This document shows positions 33,480 through 42,951 of a stretch of DNA of 64,000 nt, one piece after another. The stretch is from the NCBI RefSeq assembly GCF_002217395.1, contig NZ_MUHD01000016.1:124001-188000 (forward strand). Reading direction: 5' to 3'. The notes beneath the pieces were generated by a model that saw nothing but the letters and a program-made list of their open reading frames with translations, was not told the origin of the DNA and did not search any database. Numbering within the stretch: the first letter of the stretch is position 1; every line of letters starts with the position of its first letter. Position numbers and translations under genes: made by a program. The DNA comes from Flavobacterium plurextorum (GTDB taxonomy: Bacteria; Bacteroidota; Bacteroidia; Flavobacteriales; Flavobacteriaceae).

Positions 33480-34655
33480 TTATTTTGAGTTTAATTCAGC
33501 CAGTAAAGTATCAACATCTTTGGTACTCCAAGTCATTTCGGTACAAATTACTTTTGCATCCTTGGCATATTTCAGTGCTGTTTTTTTATCTTTTATCTTA
33601 TTATAAAGTCTTGCGAGAAGCAAATTACCATCATAAGAATCGTTTAATTCTATAGAATGTTTTACCCAAAGAATAGATTTTTTTAAACTTTCGGCATCAG
33701 AAATATGTTTCAAATAAGTTTGTCCGATATCTTTCAAAAAACTTGCATCATTCCATACTAACTTTTGAGTATCTTCCAGCGTCACTTTTTTGTAAAACTT
33801 CCATTTTTCAGTACGTTCAGCCAGCGTTAAATCAAACTTAAACACCAGAGAATCTGTTTTTTGCAATCGAATCGATTTCGCAACTTCTCTTTGTTTATAG
33901 TAGTTTACAGTATCTAAATTATCAACTAAAGGACGAAGTAATTCGCTTACAATACTTTCAACTTTACGATCAACACGTTTTTGCGAAGCAACAGCGGCAA
34001 ACTCATTTTGATGTTTTAAAACGTATTGAAATTCTCTCGAATTAATATCAGTAACTCCATTTGCAATTATTCGCCAATTGGTTTCACTAACTAATTGCGC
34101 ATCTGATTGTGTGTTAAGATAAATGTGCGTTGGAATTGCGATTTCATTTCTATCTCTTCCTTTTTTCAAGCTATTCAAATAAGCAAAAAAAGCATTAGAA
34201 TTACTTGGGTCAGCAAGAAACTGCTTTTCTAAATAAGGTAATTGCAATTTTGGATTCAAAGCATTAGCAGCTTCAGTTAAAAATTCGGCTGTTTTCATTT
34301 CTCCTTTTAAAGCATATAGAAGATTTTCATTTGAATCTAAAAATAGAAAGGCAGGAAGTGAAGTCGTTCTAAATTTATTCTTTAGCGCAGTTCCCTCTTC
34401 TTTATCCACGTTTTTCCAAACACAGATATAATTTTTATTTAAAAAAGCCATCACATTTGGATCAGTGAAAACTTCTTTTTTCATTTTATTGCAATGTGGA
34501 CACCAATCTGCAAAAAGCATAACAAACAGTGGTTTATTTTGTGTTTTAGCACTTTCTAACGCTGTTTTGTACGGCGTTTCATCAACAGTAAACTGATTTT
34601 GTGATTGTATAGACTGAACTGAAATGAGAATAAAAAGTAAATATAAGAAACGCAT
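33480..34655 (-). CDS. Secreted thioredoxin-family protein
   Basis: This 391-aa protein has a signal peptide (LLFILISVQSIQSQ) and an N-terminal thioredoxin fold with CPHC at 52-55 (MLFADWCPHCNKM) and the cis-proline segment RTTSLPAFLFLD. The rest (~145-390) is helical with TPR-like repeats near the end. It probably works as a periplasmic disulfide reductant or isomerase. A -7 box lies 35 bases upstream. Confidence 0.88.
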   Translation of the reverse strand: MRFLYLLFILISVQSIQSQNQFTVDETPYKTALESAKTQNKPLFVMLFADWCPHCNKMKKEVFTDPNVMAFLNKNYICVWKNVDKEEGTALKNKFRTTSLPAFLFLDSNENLLYALKGEMKTAEFLTEAANALNPKLQLPYLEKQFLADPSNSNAFFAYLNSLKKGRDRNEIAIPTHIYLNTQSDAQLVSETNWRIIANGVTDINSREFQYVLKHQNEFAAVASQKRVDRKVESIVSELLRPLVDNLDTVNYYKQREVAKSIRLQKTDSLVFKFDLTLAERTEKWKFYKKVTLEDTQKLVWNDASFLKDIGQTYLKHISDAESLKKSILWVKHSIELNDSYDGNLLLARLYNKIKDKKTALKYAKDAKVICTEMTWSTKDVDTLLAELNSK

Positions 34656-34689
34656 AAACGATCTGTTTTAATAAAAAATGTTCTATTTA

Positions 34690-34697
34690 CAAATATA
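34690..34697 (-). promoter_or_regulatory. -7 box for the secreted thioredoxin gene
   Basis: The minus strand reads TATATTTG (TAnnTTTG), 35 bases before the start codon. Confidence 0.5.
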
Positions 34698-34762
34698 TTC
34701 CCTTTTTCTAAAAATGGGTCATAATATCTTCCTAATATAAGTTAAATCATGCATGAAGTTTG

Positions 34763-34770
34763 TAACTTTG
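34763..34770 (+). promoter_or_regulatory. -7 box for menD
   Basis: TAACTTTG matches TAnnTTTG and lies 60 bases before the chosen menD start. It falls inside an upstream in-frame extension, arguing against the earlier ATG at 34749. Confidence 0.5.
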
Positions 34771-34829
34771 TAATTGTAAAAGAAACTCTCAGTGATAGGT
34801 TTTCTTTAAAAAGTAATACACTATTTAGA

Positions 34830-36491
34830 ATGATTTACCCCAAAATAGAGCTTGCACAAAGCATTATCGAAATTTGTTCAGCAAAAGGAATTCACAATAT
34901 TATAATTTCTCCCGGTTCACGAAACGCTCCATTAACTATCGGATTTGCCCAAAATTCTAACTTCAAATGTTACAGCATTGCCGATGAGCGTTGTGCTGCA
35001 TTTTTTGCATTGGGAATTGCGCAGCAAACTAAAAAGCCCACAGCGGTTATTTGTACATCTGGTTCAGCATTGCTTAATTATTATCCAGCTGTTGCTGAAG
35101 CTTTTTACAGTCAGATTCCGTTAATTATTATCTCTGCAGATCGTCCGCAAAGCAAAATCGATATTGGTGACGGACAAACTATTCGTCAGGAAAATGTTTT
35201 TAAAAATCATTCTGTTTTTAATGCTAATTTAACGGAAGCAGCTTCTGTTGAAAATGATTTGAAAATAAACAAGGCCATAGAAACTGCAATTCATAAAAAA
35301 GGACCAGTTCATATTAACGCTCCTTTTGAAGAACCTTTATACGAAACTGTTGAAACGCTTTCTGTACAGCCAAAAATTACAAATATAGAAGAAGTTCCAA
35401 ATGTAAAAAGTATCGAAAAGGAGGCAGAATTTGTTTCGATTTGGAATTCAGCTAAACGAAAATTAGTTCTTGTTGGAGTAAATGATGCCAATTCGATTGA
35501 TACTGAAATTCTTGAGAATTTAGCCGCTGATCCTTCAGTTGTTGTTCTTACAGAAACTACTTCAAACTTGCATCATTCTAGTTTTATCAATAGTATTGAT
35601 ACTTTAATTACTCCGTTTGATGATTCTGATTTTCAAGCTTTTCAACCAGATATTTTAGTGACTTTTGGAGGAATGATTGTATCTAAACGAATTAAAGGTT
35701 TTTTACGTAAGTATAAGCCACAAAATCATTGGCATATAGATACATTGCGAGCTTACGATACTTTTAGTGCTTTAACAAATCACTTTGTTATGGAGCCAAA
35801 TGATTTTTTCAAGTCATTACTGCCAAAAATCGAGTATACAATTAGTGATTATTCTTCGAAGATTACGGATATATATAATTTAAGGAAAGTTCGAAAACAA
35901 GAATATTTAAGTAAAATTGCTTTTTCTGATTTTAAAGTTTTTGAAAAGGTTATTGAATCGCTTCCTAAAAACAGCCAATTGCAAATCAGTAACAGTTCTG
36001 CAATTCGATATGCACAATTAATTGATATTGATTCAAGTATCGAAGTATTCTGTAACCGTGGTACAAGCGGTATTGACGGAAGTACTTCAACGGCAATTGG
36101 TGCTGCTGTTGGAAATACGAAACAAAATGTATTTATTACAGGTGATATTAGTTTTTTATATGACAGTAACGCTTTATGGAACTCGTATATTCCTAAGAAT
36201 TTTAAAATCATTTTGATCAACAATGGAGGAGGCGGAATATTTAGGATTTTACCTGGACACGAAGAAAAACCTGTGTTTAACACCTATTTTGAAACCTCAC
36301 ATCATTTAACTGCAGAACATTTAGCTGCTATGTATAAATGTAATTATTTCAAAGCAGATGATTTAGCTTCATTAGAGCAAAATCTTAAATTGCTTTATGA
36401 TGCAAATGATACTCCTGGAATATTAGAAATCTTTACACCAACAGTAGAGAATGATATTGTTTTAAAACAATACTTCAAAGAGTTAATCTAG
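34830..36491 (+). CDS. menD: MenD, SEPHCHC synthase of menaquinone synthesis
   Basis: This 553-aa thiamine-diphosphate enzyme joins 2-oxoglutarate to isochorismate in menaquinone synthesis. Motifs: IIISPGSRNAPLT at the start, SIADERCAAFFALG with the catalytic Glu, CTSGSALLNYYPAVAEAFYSQIPLI, and the diphosphate-binding segment FITGDISFLYDSNALWN...NNGGGGIF. The ATG at 34830 (MIYPKIEL) gives the usual family length. An in-frame ATG 27 codons upstream precedes the promoter box and is not favoured. menF and menH are not next to it. Confidence 0.95.
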   Translation: MIYPKIELAQSIIEICSAKGIHNIIISPGSRNAPLTIGFAQNSNFKCYSIADERCAAFFALGIAQQTKKPTAVICTSGSALLNYYPAVAEAFYSQIPLIIISADRPQSKIDIGDGQTIRQENVFKNHSVFNANLTEAASVENDLKINKAIETAIHKKGPVHINAPFEEPLYETVETLSVQPKITNIEEVPNVKSIEKEAEFVSIWNSAKRKLVLVGVNDANSIDTEILENLAADPSVVVLTETTSNLHHSSFINSIDTLITPFDDSDFQAFQPDILVTFGGMIVSKRIKGFLRKYKPQNHWHIDTLRAYDTFSALTNHFVMEPNDFFKSLLPKIEYTISDYSSKITDIYNLRKVRKQEYLSKIAFSDFKVFEKVIESLPKNSQLQISNSSAIRYAQLIDIDSSIEVFCNRGTSGIDGSTSTAIGAAVGNTKQNVFITGDISFLYDSNALWNSYIPKNFKIILINNGGGGIFRILPGHEEKPVFNTYFETSHHLTAEHLAAMYKCNYFKADDLASLEQNLKLLYDANDTPGILEIFTPTVENDIVLKQYFKELI

Positions 36492-36541
36492 TATGTAGGT
36501 TAAATTTTATTAAAATTAATTTTTATATCAGTTTTTTAGTT

Positions 36542-36549
36542 TAAATTTG
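36542..36549 (+). promoter_or_regulatory. -7 box for the DUF2853 gene
   Basis: TAAATTTG matches TAnnTTTG, 30 bases before the ATG. Confidence 0.45.
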
Positions 36550-36578
36550 GACATATTACCAATTTTAAAACTATAACA

Positions 36579-36920
36579 ATGAACAAAAGAGAAGAATTAA
36601 TTGCAAAGTATGCAGCAGATTTAAAAGAAAAATGCGGAGTAACTCCAAACATGGATTTATTAACCAAAGTAACAATAGGCTGCGGTCCATCTATATACAA
36701 CGATGATGCTGCAACAGTAGCAGGAAGTCAGCAGTCAGAATTAGATACGGTAAAAAATAACTTTTTAATCAAAAAGCTTGGGGTGGCTGATACGCCGGCT
36801 TTAGACGAAGCTATAAATACTGTTTTAGAAAAATATGGTAAGTCTAACAAGCACAAATACAGAGTTGTTGTTTATTACTTATTAACGCTTCACTTTAAAA
36901 AAGAAAGTGTTTATAAATAG
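36579..36920 (+). CDS. DUF2853-family protein
   Basis: This 113-aa soluble protein has the DUF2853 pattern: MNKREELIAKYAADL, KVTIGCGPSIYNDDAATVAGSQQSEL and a helical C-terminus ending in YRVVVYYLLTLHF. Structures of the family are helical bundles of unknown role. It has its own promoter box and terminator, so it is monocistronic. Confidence 0.9.
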   Translation: MNKREELIAKYAADLKEKCGVTPNMDLLTKVTIGCGPSIYNDDAATVAGSQQSELDTVKNNFLIKKLGVADTPALDEAINTVLEKYGKSNKHKYRVVVYYLLTLHFKKESVYK

Positions 36921-36926
36921 AACTAA

Positions 36927-36953
36927 AAAAAAGCGCCTTCTTGGCGCTTTTTT
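36927..36953. terminator. Terminator between the DUF2853 and M28 peptidase genes
   Basis: AAAAAAGCGCC (36927-36937) pairs with GGCGCTTTTTT (36943-36953) around TTCTT. It serves both convergent genes. Confidence 0.9.
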
Positions 36954-36970
36954 CTTTATATGATTTAGTT

Positions 36971-38320
36971 TTATTTAATTGGAATTGGAAAAACAGGTAA
37001 ACTTGCATGCCCTAAAGCATCAACAGTTTGCACAGCAAAAAAGTAATTATCTTTAGAATAAGGAATTTCAGCCCTAGTATCTTTTACAAAAAAAGTTTTT
37101 TCCCAATGCGAAGAAGAAGTTTCTCGCATTAAAATCTGATAACCGTATTGTTCTTTTCCTGCTGGTGCTGACCAAACTAAAGTAGATGAATTAGAAAGTT
37201 TTTTAACTTCAATTCCAACATTTTCCGGTGCTTTTGGTGATGAAGCTAGATTAGCTAAAGTCGCTAAATTTGAACAGGTATTTTTTCTTAAATATTCAAA
37301 ATCCATAAATTCTGGCAAATCCCCATATTTAATATTATTTTCAGTTCTTAAATCTTGATGCTGATGATCAAAATTTTCATTCATTTCGCAAAAACGAACA
37401 GCGGTAAAACCATTCTGGCTAAAAGGAGTATGATCACCGCCGCGTAAAAAACGATCATTTCGATATACTAATTTTACTTTCAGCTGATCTACGTACTGTT
37501 CTGTAACGGTTTTAATATATCGTGCCAAAAGTCTTGACGGACTATCATTATCTCGGCTTACAGCTTTTCGCATTTTTGCTTCTTCTTCAGTTTCTAAGTA
37601 CGGAATTGTTTCACTGAAAACACGAATTTGGGTATTGTCTCTCAAATTAGTACCGCTTGATAAGCTGTTTCCAATCATATCATTATTAAGCATTGCGACT
37701 ATATTCCAGTTTTGTGCTTTTGCTTTTTCTGCAAGATGTCGAGCTCCAATCAAACCTTGTTCTTCACCAGTTACAGCAACAAATATAATAGTAGCAGGAA
37801 ATGATCTTTTGCTCATTACTTTTGCCAACTCAATAACTGCTGCAACGCCAGAACCATCATCATTTGCTCCAGGCGCATTAGCTTTTGTATTCATAACATC
37901 TGTGACGCGTGAATCAAGATGCCCGCTAATAATCAGTACACGATTGTCTGTAGGATCAGTTCCTTTTAAAGTTGCCATTACATTCCCAATCTGGCTGTCG
38001 ACGTTAATTCGCTTACCATCTGCTTTAACAGTAAAATAATCAATTTCAGAAGTTAATCGTCCGTTAGATTCCAGTGCAAATTTATCAAACTCAGATTTCA
38101 CCCATTGCTGCGCAGCCCCAATTCCTTTTGCTTTGTTTTTTGCATCGCTCAAAGTGTGTCTAGTTCCAAATGAAACTAATTTATGAACGACAGCTTCAAG
38201 ATTTTCGGCTTTAATTTCGCTTATCATTTTTTTAATTTCTAAGTCTTCAGAAACTTGCGAGATGGAGACCTGCGTGAAAAGAAGAAATGCAAAAGCAGTA
38301 CAAATAAAATTCTTTTTCAT
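36971..38320 (-). CDS. Secreted M28-family metallopeptidase
   Basis: This 449-aa protein has a signal peptide (ICTAFAFLLFTQVSISQ). The M28 zinc domain shows SGHLDSR (first His ligand and Asp), GANDDGSG (bridging Asp), VTGEEQGLIG (catalytic Glu-Glu) and a late GGDHTPFSQ His. A fibronectin-III-like module fills the last ~85 residues (VGIEVKKLSNSSTLVWSAP). It probably trims peptides outside the cytoplasm. A TTG-N18-TAAATTTG promoter lies upstream. Confidence 0.92.
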   Translation of the reverse strand: MKKNFICTAFAFLLFTQVSISQVSEDLEIKKMISEIKAENLEAVVHKLVSFGTRHTLSDAKNKAKGIGAAQQWVKSEFDKFALESNGRLTSEIDYFTVKADGKRINVDSQIGNVMATLKGTDPTDNRVLIISGHLDSRVTDVMNTKANAPGANDDGSGVAAVIELAKVMSKRSFPATIIFVAVTGEEQGLIGARHLAEKAKAQNWNIVAMLNNDMIGNSLSSGTNLRDNTQIRVFSETIPYLETEEEAKMRKAVSRDNDSPSRLLARYIKTVTEQYVDQLKVKLVYRNDRFLRGGDHTPFSQNGFTAVRFCEMNENFDHQHQDLRTENNIKYGDLPEFMDFEYLRKNTCSNLATLANLASSPKAPENVGIEVKKLSNSSTLVWSAPAGKEQYGYQILMRETSSSHWEKTFFVKDTRAEIPYSKDNYFFAVQTVDALGHASLPVFPIPIK

Positions 38321-38345
38321 TGATTTGGGATTAATTACATGTTTT

Positions 38346-38374
38346 CAAATTTAACCAAAAGCAGCAAACTACAA
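38346..38374 (-). promoter_or_regulatory. Flavobacterial promoter for the M28 peptidase gene
   Basis: Read on the minus strand, TTG (38374-38372), an 18-base spacer and TAAATTTG (38353-38346) match the TTG/TAnnTTTG promoter pattern, ending 25 bases before the ATG. Confidence 0.6.
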
Positions 38375-38434
38375 TAAAATGGCTGCTTCTTTTTTTATCC
38401 CGTATATTTTTCGAATTACCATTTTCAAACTTCG

Positions 38435-38442
38435 TACATTTG
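38435..38442 (+). promoter_or_regulatory. -7 box for cvfB-like gene
   Basis: TACATTTG matches TAnnTTTG. It lies only 14 bases before the first ATG (38457), implying a very short leader or use of the second ATG at 38463. Confidence 0.5.
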
Positions 38443-38456
38443 CAACTTAGAACTTT

Positions 38457-39320
38457 ATGAATATGATTGAAATAGGAAAATACAATACACTAACTATATT
38501 ACGTGATACCAAAGTGGGACTTTTTTTAGGAAATCCTGAAAAAGATCCTGAAGGAATTCACGACATCTTATTACCTAATAAATATGTTCCAAATGAATTT
38601 GAAATAGGCGAGGAGCTTGTTGTCTTTGTTTATTTAGATCACGAACAGCGTCCAGTTGCTACAACATTAGAACCTTATATTTTATTGAATGAATTTGCTC
38701 TTTTAAGAGTAAATTATATTAATAATGTTGGTGCTTTTATGGATTGGGGAATGGAAAAAGACATTCTTGTTCCGTTTAAAGAGCAAGCGCGTCCTATGGA
38801 AAAAGGAAAACGTTATTTGGTTTACCTTTATAAAGACGAAAAAACAAATCGTTTAGTAGCATCAAGTAAATTAAACCAATTTTTAAACAACGATCAGCTT
38901 ACAGTTGAAAAAGGAGAAGAAGTTGATTTAATAGTTTCGCATATTACTGAATTGGGAATAAATGTAATTATCAATGAACAACACAAAGGTTTGTTGTATA
39001 AAGATGAAGTTTACGACGATTCAATAAGAACTGGCGACAGAATGCGCGGATATATTAAAAATATTCGTCCTGATAATAAAATTGACGTTGCATTGCAAGT
39101 GCAAGGATATCAAAGTATTGAGCCAAATGCAGAAAAAGTTCTAGATGAATTAAGAGCAAATAGAGGTTTTTTACGTTTAAACGACAATTCGCATCCTGAA
39201 GACATTAAAACGGTCTTGAAAATGAGTAAAAAAACTTTTAAGAAAGCAATTGGAGCTTTATACAAAGAAAAACTTATCGAGATTAAAGAAGATGGAATCT
39301 ATTTGGTAAAAGAGAATTAG
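38457..39320 (+). CDS. CvfB/YitL-family S1-domain RNA-binding protein
   Basis: This 287-aa protein has three S1-like beta-barrels (about residues 5-65, 70-135 and 145-215: GLFLGNPE, GAFMDWGMEKDILVPF, GINVIINEQHKGLLY) and a C-terminal winged helix (~225-285), the CvfB layout. CvfB-type proteins bind RNA and affect virulence or growth in other bacteria; the role here is unknown. An alternative start at 38463 would drop two residues. It is followed by an inverted repeat and then a terminator. Confidence 0.92.
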   Translation: MNMIEIGKYNTLTILRDTKVGLFLGNPEKDPEGIHDILLPNKYVPNEFEIGEELVVFVYLDHEQRPVATTLEPYILLNEFALLRVNYINNVGAFMDWGMEKDILVPFKEQARPMEKGKRYLVYLYKDEKTNRLVASSKLNQFLNNDQLTVEKGEEVDLIVSHITELGINVIINEQHKGLLYKDEVYDDSIRTGDRMRGYIKNIRPDNKIDVALQVQGYQSIEPNAEKVLDELRANRGFLRLNDNSHPEDIKTVLKMSKKTFKKAIGALYKEKLIEIKEDGIYLVKEN

Positions 39321-39342
39321 ATTTTTTAAATTTCCAATAAAA

Positions 39343-39391
39343 AAATTCCAAATTCCAATGGCATTCAATGCTCAATTGGAATTTGGAATTT
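39343..39391. repeat. 17-bp perfect inverted repeat (AAATTCCAAATTCCAAT)
   Basis: AAATTCCAAATTCCAAT (39343-39359) is mirrored exactly at 39375-39391 with a 15-base loop. It lies just after the cvfB-like gene. A similar tandem TTCCAAA pattern is common in flavobacterial spacers. Confidence 0.75.
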
Positions 39392-39425
39392 CTATTTTTT
39401 AGAGTTTAACAAACTGATTATAACA

Positions 39426-39456
39426 GGAAAGGCTGCTCATTACAAGCAGCCTTTCC
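39426..39456 (+). terminator. Intrinsic terminator downstream of the cvfB-like gene
   Basis: GGAAAGGCTGCT (39426-39437) and AGCAGCCTTTCC (39445-39456) form a perfect 12-bp stem with a 7-base loop, followed by C and a T-run. Confidence 0.88.
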
Positions 39457-40122
39457 CTTTTTATTCTCGTTTTAAAAAAAATTGTAATTAAAAAAAAACA
39501 GAAATAAAATAAATTCGAATCTGATCAAAAAATAACAGCTTTAAAAATTTTTGAAGTTACTTCTTGAAAAGGTATGTCTTTAAACAATCAATACATCCAT
39601 CTTAAGAGCGAAACGTTAATTTCACGGCTAATCCATTGGTTTTAGAAAATAATTTATAGAAAGTTTTAGTTAGTATCTTTTCCTCTTTTCGTAATCAATT
39701 TCATACTAATTACTTAAACAATTCTAGTGTTTAACCTTAGGTGTTACTATCTTCTTTTCGAAGTCTTGACAAATGAATAAATCATTTGCTCATTATTCAA
39801 GGGTTTACTAATAAAAACCATAAAAAAATGAGCGACAAATTTTTTAAATTTTCTCAAAAAAATCATTTTTTAGGTTAATAAATCAGTGAAAGAAAATCAA
39901 TCTTACATCAACAAAATAAATCGTATCTCGTTGATTTCTAGGATGTAAAATTACTTATTATTTTTTATAACTAATGTTAAAAAATGTTATTTTTTGAACG
40001 GAACTCTTAATTCTTAACATTACTTCAAATTGTTAACCACTATATAAACCAAAATCAGTGGGTGAAAATCTAAAAAATGGCTTATTTTTACACTATAAAT
40101 TTTTAAAATAAAACAAACAGAA
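39457..40122. other. 666-base AT-rich spacer upstream of menB
   Basis: There is no open frame I would defend on either strand. The sequence is AT-rich with stop codons in all frames and no matches to a known RNA that I recognise. The promoter of menB should lie in the last ~100 bases, but no exact TAnnTTTG box is seen there. Confidence 0.5.
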
Positions 40123-40956
40123 ATGGATTGGATTACTGCCAGAGAATTTGAAGATATAACTTATAAAAAATGTAATGGAGTTGCTAGAATTGCTTTTAAC
40201 AGACCAAATGTTAGAAATGCATTCAGACCTAAAACAACTTCAGAATTATACCAAGCTTTTTACGATGCACAGGAAGACACTTCGATTGGAGTAGTATTAC
40301 TTTCTGCTGAAGGACCGTCGACAAAAGACGGAGTTTATTCATTTTGCAGCGGCGGTGATCAAAATGCACGCGGACATCAAGGTTATGTTGGCGAAGATGG
40401 TCAGCACCGTTTAAATATCCTAGAAGTACAGCGTTTAATTCGTTTTATGCCAAAAGTGGTTATTGCAGTTGTTCCAGGTTGGGCAGTTGGTGGCGGACAC
40501 AGTTTACATGTGGTTTGCGACATGACTTTGGCTAGTAAAGAACACGCTATTTTTAAACAAACTGATGCTGATGTTACCAGTTTTGATGGTGGTTACGGAT
40601 CTGCTTATTTGGCTAAAATGGTTGGACAGAAAAAAGCTAGAGAAATTTTCTTTTTAGGAAGAAACTATTCTGCTCAAGAAGCTATGGATATGGGAATGGT
40701 AAATGCTGTAATTCCTCATGACGAACTTGAAGCTACGGCATATGAATGGGCTCAGGAAATTTTGCAAAAATCACCAACATCTATCAAAATGCTGAAATTT
40801 GCGATGAACTTGACAGATGACGGAATGGTAGGTCAGCAAGTTTTTGCTGGTGAAGCAACTCGTTTAGCTTATATGACTGAAGAAGCAAAAGAGGGAAGAA
40901 ATGCTTTCTTAGAAAAAAGAAAACCAAACTTCGGCGAAAATAAATGGCTGCCATAA
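40123..40956 (+). CDS. menB: MenB, 1,4-dihydroxy-2-naphthoyl-CoA synthase
   Basis: This 277-aa crotonase-fold enzyme closes the naphthoquinone ring in menaquinone synthesis. Visible features are RIAFNRPNVRNAFRPKT, FCSGGDQNARG (oxyanion loop), VVPGWAVGGGHSLHVVCDMTLAS, TDADVTSFDGGYGSAYLAKMVGQKKAREIFFLGR with the catalytic Asp, and a C-terminal KRKPNF segment. It is followed by a hairpin repeat and menA in the same direction. Confidence 0.96.
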   Translation: MDWITAREFEDITYKKCNGVARIAFNRPNVRNAFRPKTTSELYQAFYDAQEDTSIGVVLLSAEGPSTKDGVYSFCSGGDQNARGHQGYVGEDGQHRLNILEVQRLIRFMPKVVIAVVPGWAVGGGHSLHVVCDMTLASKEHAIFKQTDADVTSFDGGYGSAYLAKMVGQKKAREIFFLGRNYSAQEAMDMGMVNAVIPHDELEATAYEWAQEILQKSPTSIKMLKFAMNLTDDGMVGQQVFAGEATRLAYMTEEAKEGRNAFLEKRKPNFGENKWLP

Positions 40957-40971
40957 AGAAGTTATAAAATA

Positions 40972-41015
40972 GTTTCACGTTTCAGGTTTCAAGTTACAAA
41001 CCTGAAACGTGAAAC
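40972..41015. repeat. 18-bp perfect inverted repeat between menB and menA
   Basis: GTTTCACGTTTCAGGTTT (40972-40989) is matched exactly in inverted form at 40998-41015, with an 8-base loop. A weaker second pairing (GTTTCAAGTT with a later AACTTGAAAC) overlaps it. No T-run follows, so it could be a processing or stability hairpin in the menB-menA message. Confidence 0.8.
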
Positions 41016-41050
41016 GTAAAACTTGAAACTAAAAATAAACAAAATAAATA

Positions 41051-42013
41051 ATGAAACATTGGATTGAAGCGGCTAGACTGCGCACATTACCTTTATCCGT
41101 TTCTGGAATTATAGTTGGAAGTATTTATGCGCTTTCAAACCCTACAGAAACAATCAATACACCAACAGAAGTTTTTAGTTGGAAAATCTTTGGTTTTGCA
41201 CTTTTAACAACTCTTGGTTTACAGGTTTTGTCCAATTTTGCAAATGATTATGGAGATGGAGTAAAAGGTACCGATAATGCTGATCGAGTAGGGCCGCAGC
41301 GTGCTATACAGAGTGGTGTTATTACGCCGCAAGCAATGAAAAAAGCGATAATAATTACTTCACTTTTAACATTATTATCTGCCATTATCTTAATTTATTT
41401 TGCTTTTGGAGAATCAAACTTTGGCTATTCAATATTCTTTCTGCTTTTAGGTGTTGCAGCAATTGTTTCAGCAATTCGTTATACAGTTGGTAATTCTGCT
41501 TACGGTTATAAAGGATTTGGTGATGTATTTGTTTTCATCTTTTTTGGACTGGTAAGCACATTGGGCGTTAACTTTTTATATTCAAAAGAAGTTGATCCGC
41601 TTTTAATTCTTCCAGCAATTTCGATTGGATTATTAAGCGTGGGCGTTTTAAACTTGAATAATATGCGTGATGAAGAATCAGATCGAAAATCAGGAAAAAA
41701 CACTATCGTAGTACAAATTGGCGGCGCAAAAGCAAAAATATATCATTTCTCATTGATCATTACAGCAATGATTTTAGTTGTCGTTTTTGCCATTTTAAGC
41801 GATTATAATTTCGATCAATATTTATTTTTATTGGCGTATATTCCTTTAACTAAACATTTAATTACCGTTTATAAAAATCAAAACCCTAAGCTTTTAGATC
41901 CTGAATTAAAAAAATTAGCACTAAGCACATTTTTGCTTTCTATATTACTAACAGTATGTATGATTTCATTGATTTCAGATATAATTGTTAACCTATTTTT
42001 AGGCGGAAGATAA
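41051..42013 (+). CDS. menA: MenA, 1,4-dihydroxy-2-naphthoate polyprenyltransferase
   Basis: This 320-aa membrane enzyme attaches the isoprenoid tail to 1,4-dihydroxy-2-naphthoate. It has about eight spans and the UbiA/MenA motifs NFANDYGDGVKGTDNADRVGP (first Asp-rich motif) and NLNNMRDEESDRKSGKNT (second). It starts 95 bases after menB, across a hairpin, and ends 30 bases before the UPF0173 hydrolase gene. It is the menaquinone enzyme, distinct from the UbiA gene at 21004. Confidence 0.95.
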   Translation: MKHWIEAARLRTLPLSVSGIIVGSIYALSNPTETINTPTEVFSWKIFGFALLTTLGLQVLSNFANDYGDGVKGTDNADRVGPQRAIQSGVITPQAMKKAIIITSLLTLLSAIILIYFAFGESNFGYSIFFLLLGVAAIVSAIRYTVGNSAYGYKGFGDVFVFIFFGLVSTLGVNFLYSKEVDPLLILPAISIGLLSVGVLNLNNMRDEESDRKSGKNTIVVQIGGAKAKIYHFSLIITAMILVVVFAILSDYNFDQYLFLLAYIPLTKHLITVYKNQNPKLLDPELKKLALSTFLLSILLTVCMISLISDIIVNLFLGGR

Positions 42014-42043
42014 AATCAAGTTCAACTATAAAACACTCATAAA

Positions 42044-42721
42044 ATGAAAATCACTTTTTACGGACATGCTTCTTTAGGAATTGAAGTTGGAGGAAAGCAC
42101 ATTATTGTTGATCCATTTATTACAGGAAATCCGCAAGCTTCACACATCGATATCAACAGCTTAAAAGCAGACTATATTTTATTAACGCACGCTCACGGTG
42201 ATCATGTTCTTGATGTCGAAAGTATTGCAAAAAGAACTAATGCAGTCATTGTTTCAAATGCTGAGATTGCAGGTTATTATGCAAAAAATGGTCTTAATTC
42301 ACATCCAATGAATCACGGTGGAAGCTGGAATTTTGATTTTGGAAAAGTAAAATATGTCAATGCAATTCACTCAAGTTCTTTTCCTGACGGCACTTACGGA
42401 GGAAATCCTGGCGGATTTGTAATTGAAGGCGAACACAAGAATATTTACATTGCCGGAGATACTGCACTGACTTACGACATGAAATTGATTCCGTTCAGAA
42501 CTAAACTTGATCTTGCCATTCTTCCAATTGGAAATAATTTTACAATGGATGTTGAAGATGCAATTATTGCTTCAGACTTTGTAGAATGCGATAAAATTCT
42601 TGGCTACCATTTTGATACTTTCGGTTATATCGAAATTAACCACGAAGAATCAATTCGTAAATTCTTTGATAAAGGAAAAGATCTAATGCTTTTAGAAATT
42701 GGTGCATCAATTGAATTATAA
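42044..42721 (+). CDS. UPF0173 metallo-beta-lactamase-fold hydrolase
   Basis: This 225-aa protein has the MBL metal motif THAHGDHVLD (His49, His51, Asp53, His54), GHASLGIE at the start, a NHGGSW motif, AGDTALTYDM and GYHFDTF, typical of the YtkL/UPF0173 family. Substrate is unknown. It directly follows menA, and the position suggests a shared transcript. Confidence 0.9.
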   Translation: MKITFYGHASLGIEVGGKHIIVDPFITGNPQASHIDINSLKADYILLTHAHGDHVLDVESIAKRTNAVIVSNAEIAGYYAKNGLNSHPMNHGGSWNFDFGKVKYVNAIHSSSFPDGTYGGNPGGFVIEGEHKNIYIAGDTALTYDMKLIPFRTKLDLAILPIGNNFTMDVEDAIIASDFVECDKILGYHFDTFGYIEINHEESIRKFFDKGKDLMLLEIGASIEL

Positions 42722-42834
42722 TAATTTATACTTCTTTTATTTTTTTGCACATAGTTACGATAGGAATTGCAACAGATTTGTGAATTAGTTATAAGTTATC
42801 TCACTTATCTAAAATACACATAAAGAGATATGCG

Positions 42835-42852
42835 AAAGAAACGTGTTTCTTT
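42835..42852. repeat. Short palindrome in a repeat-like spacer
   Basis: AAAGAAAC and GTTTCTTT pair around GT. The surrounding 230-base spacer (42722-42951) contains strings such as TACACATAAAGAGATATG and ATCTATGTTTCAATGTG that look like a dispersed flavobacterial intergenic repeat. No gene is seen. Confidence 0.4.
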
Positions 42853-42951
42853 TTGCAGTCTCTTTCAGGTATAAAATCTATGTTTCAATGTGTTTATTAT
42901 TTATAATTCAATAAATTAACCTCTAGAATATTGTATAGCATTTATTAAAAT

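Noticed and set aside
39827..39874. Small plus-strand frame beginning MSDKFFKF
   Set aside because: It is only about 15 codons, with no ribosome site or conserved feature, inside an AT-rich spacer.
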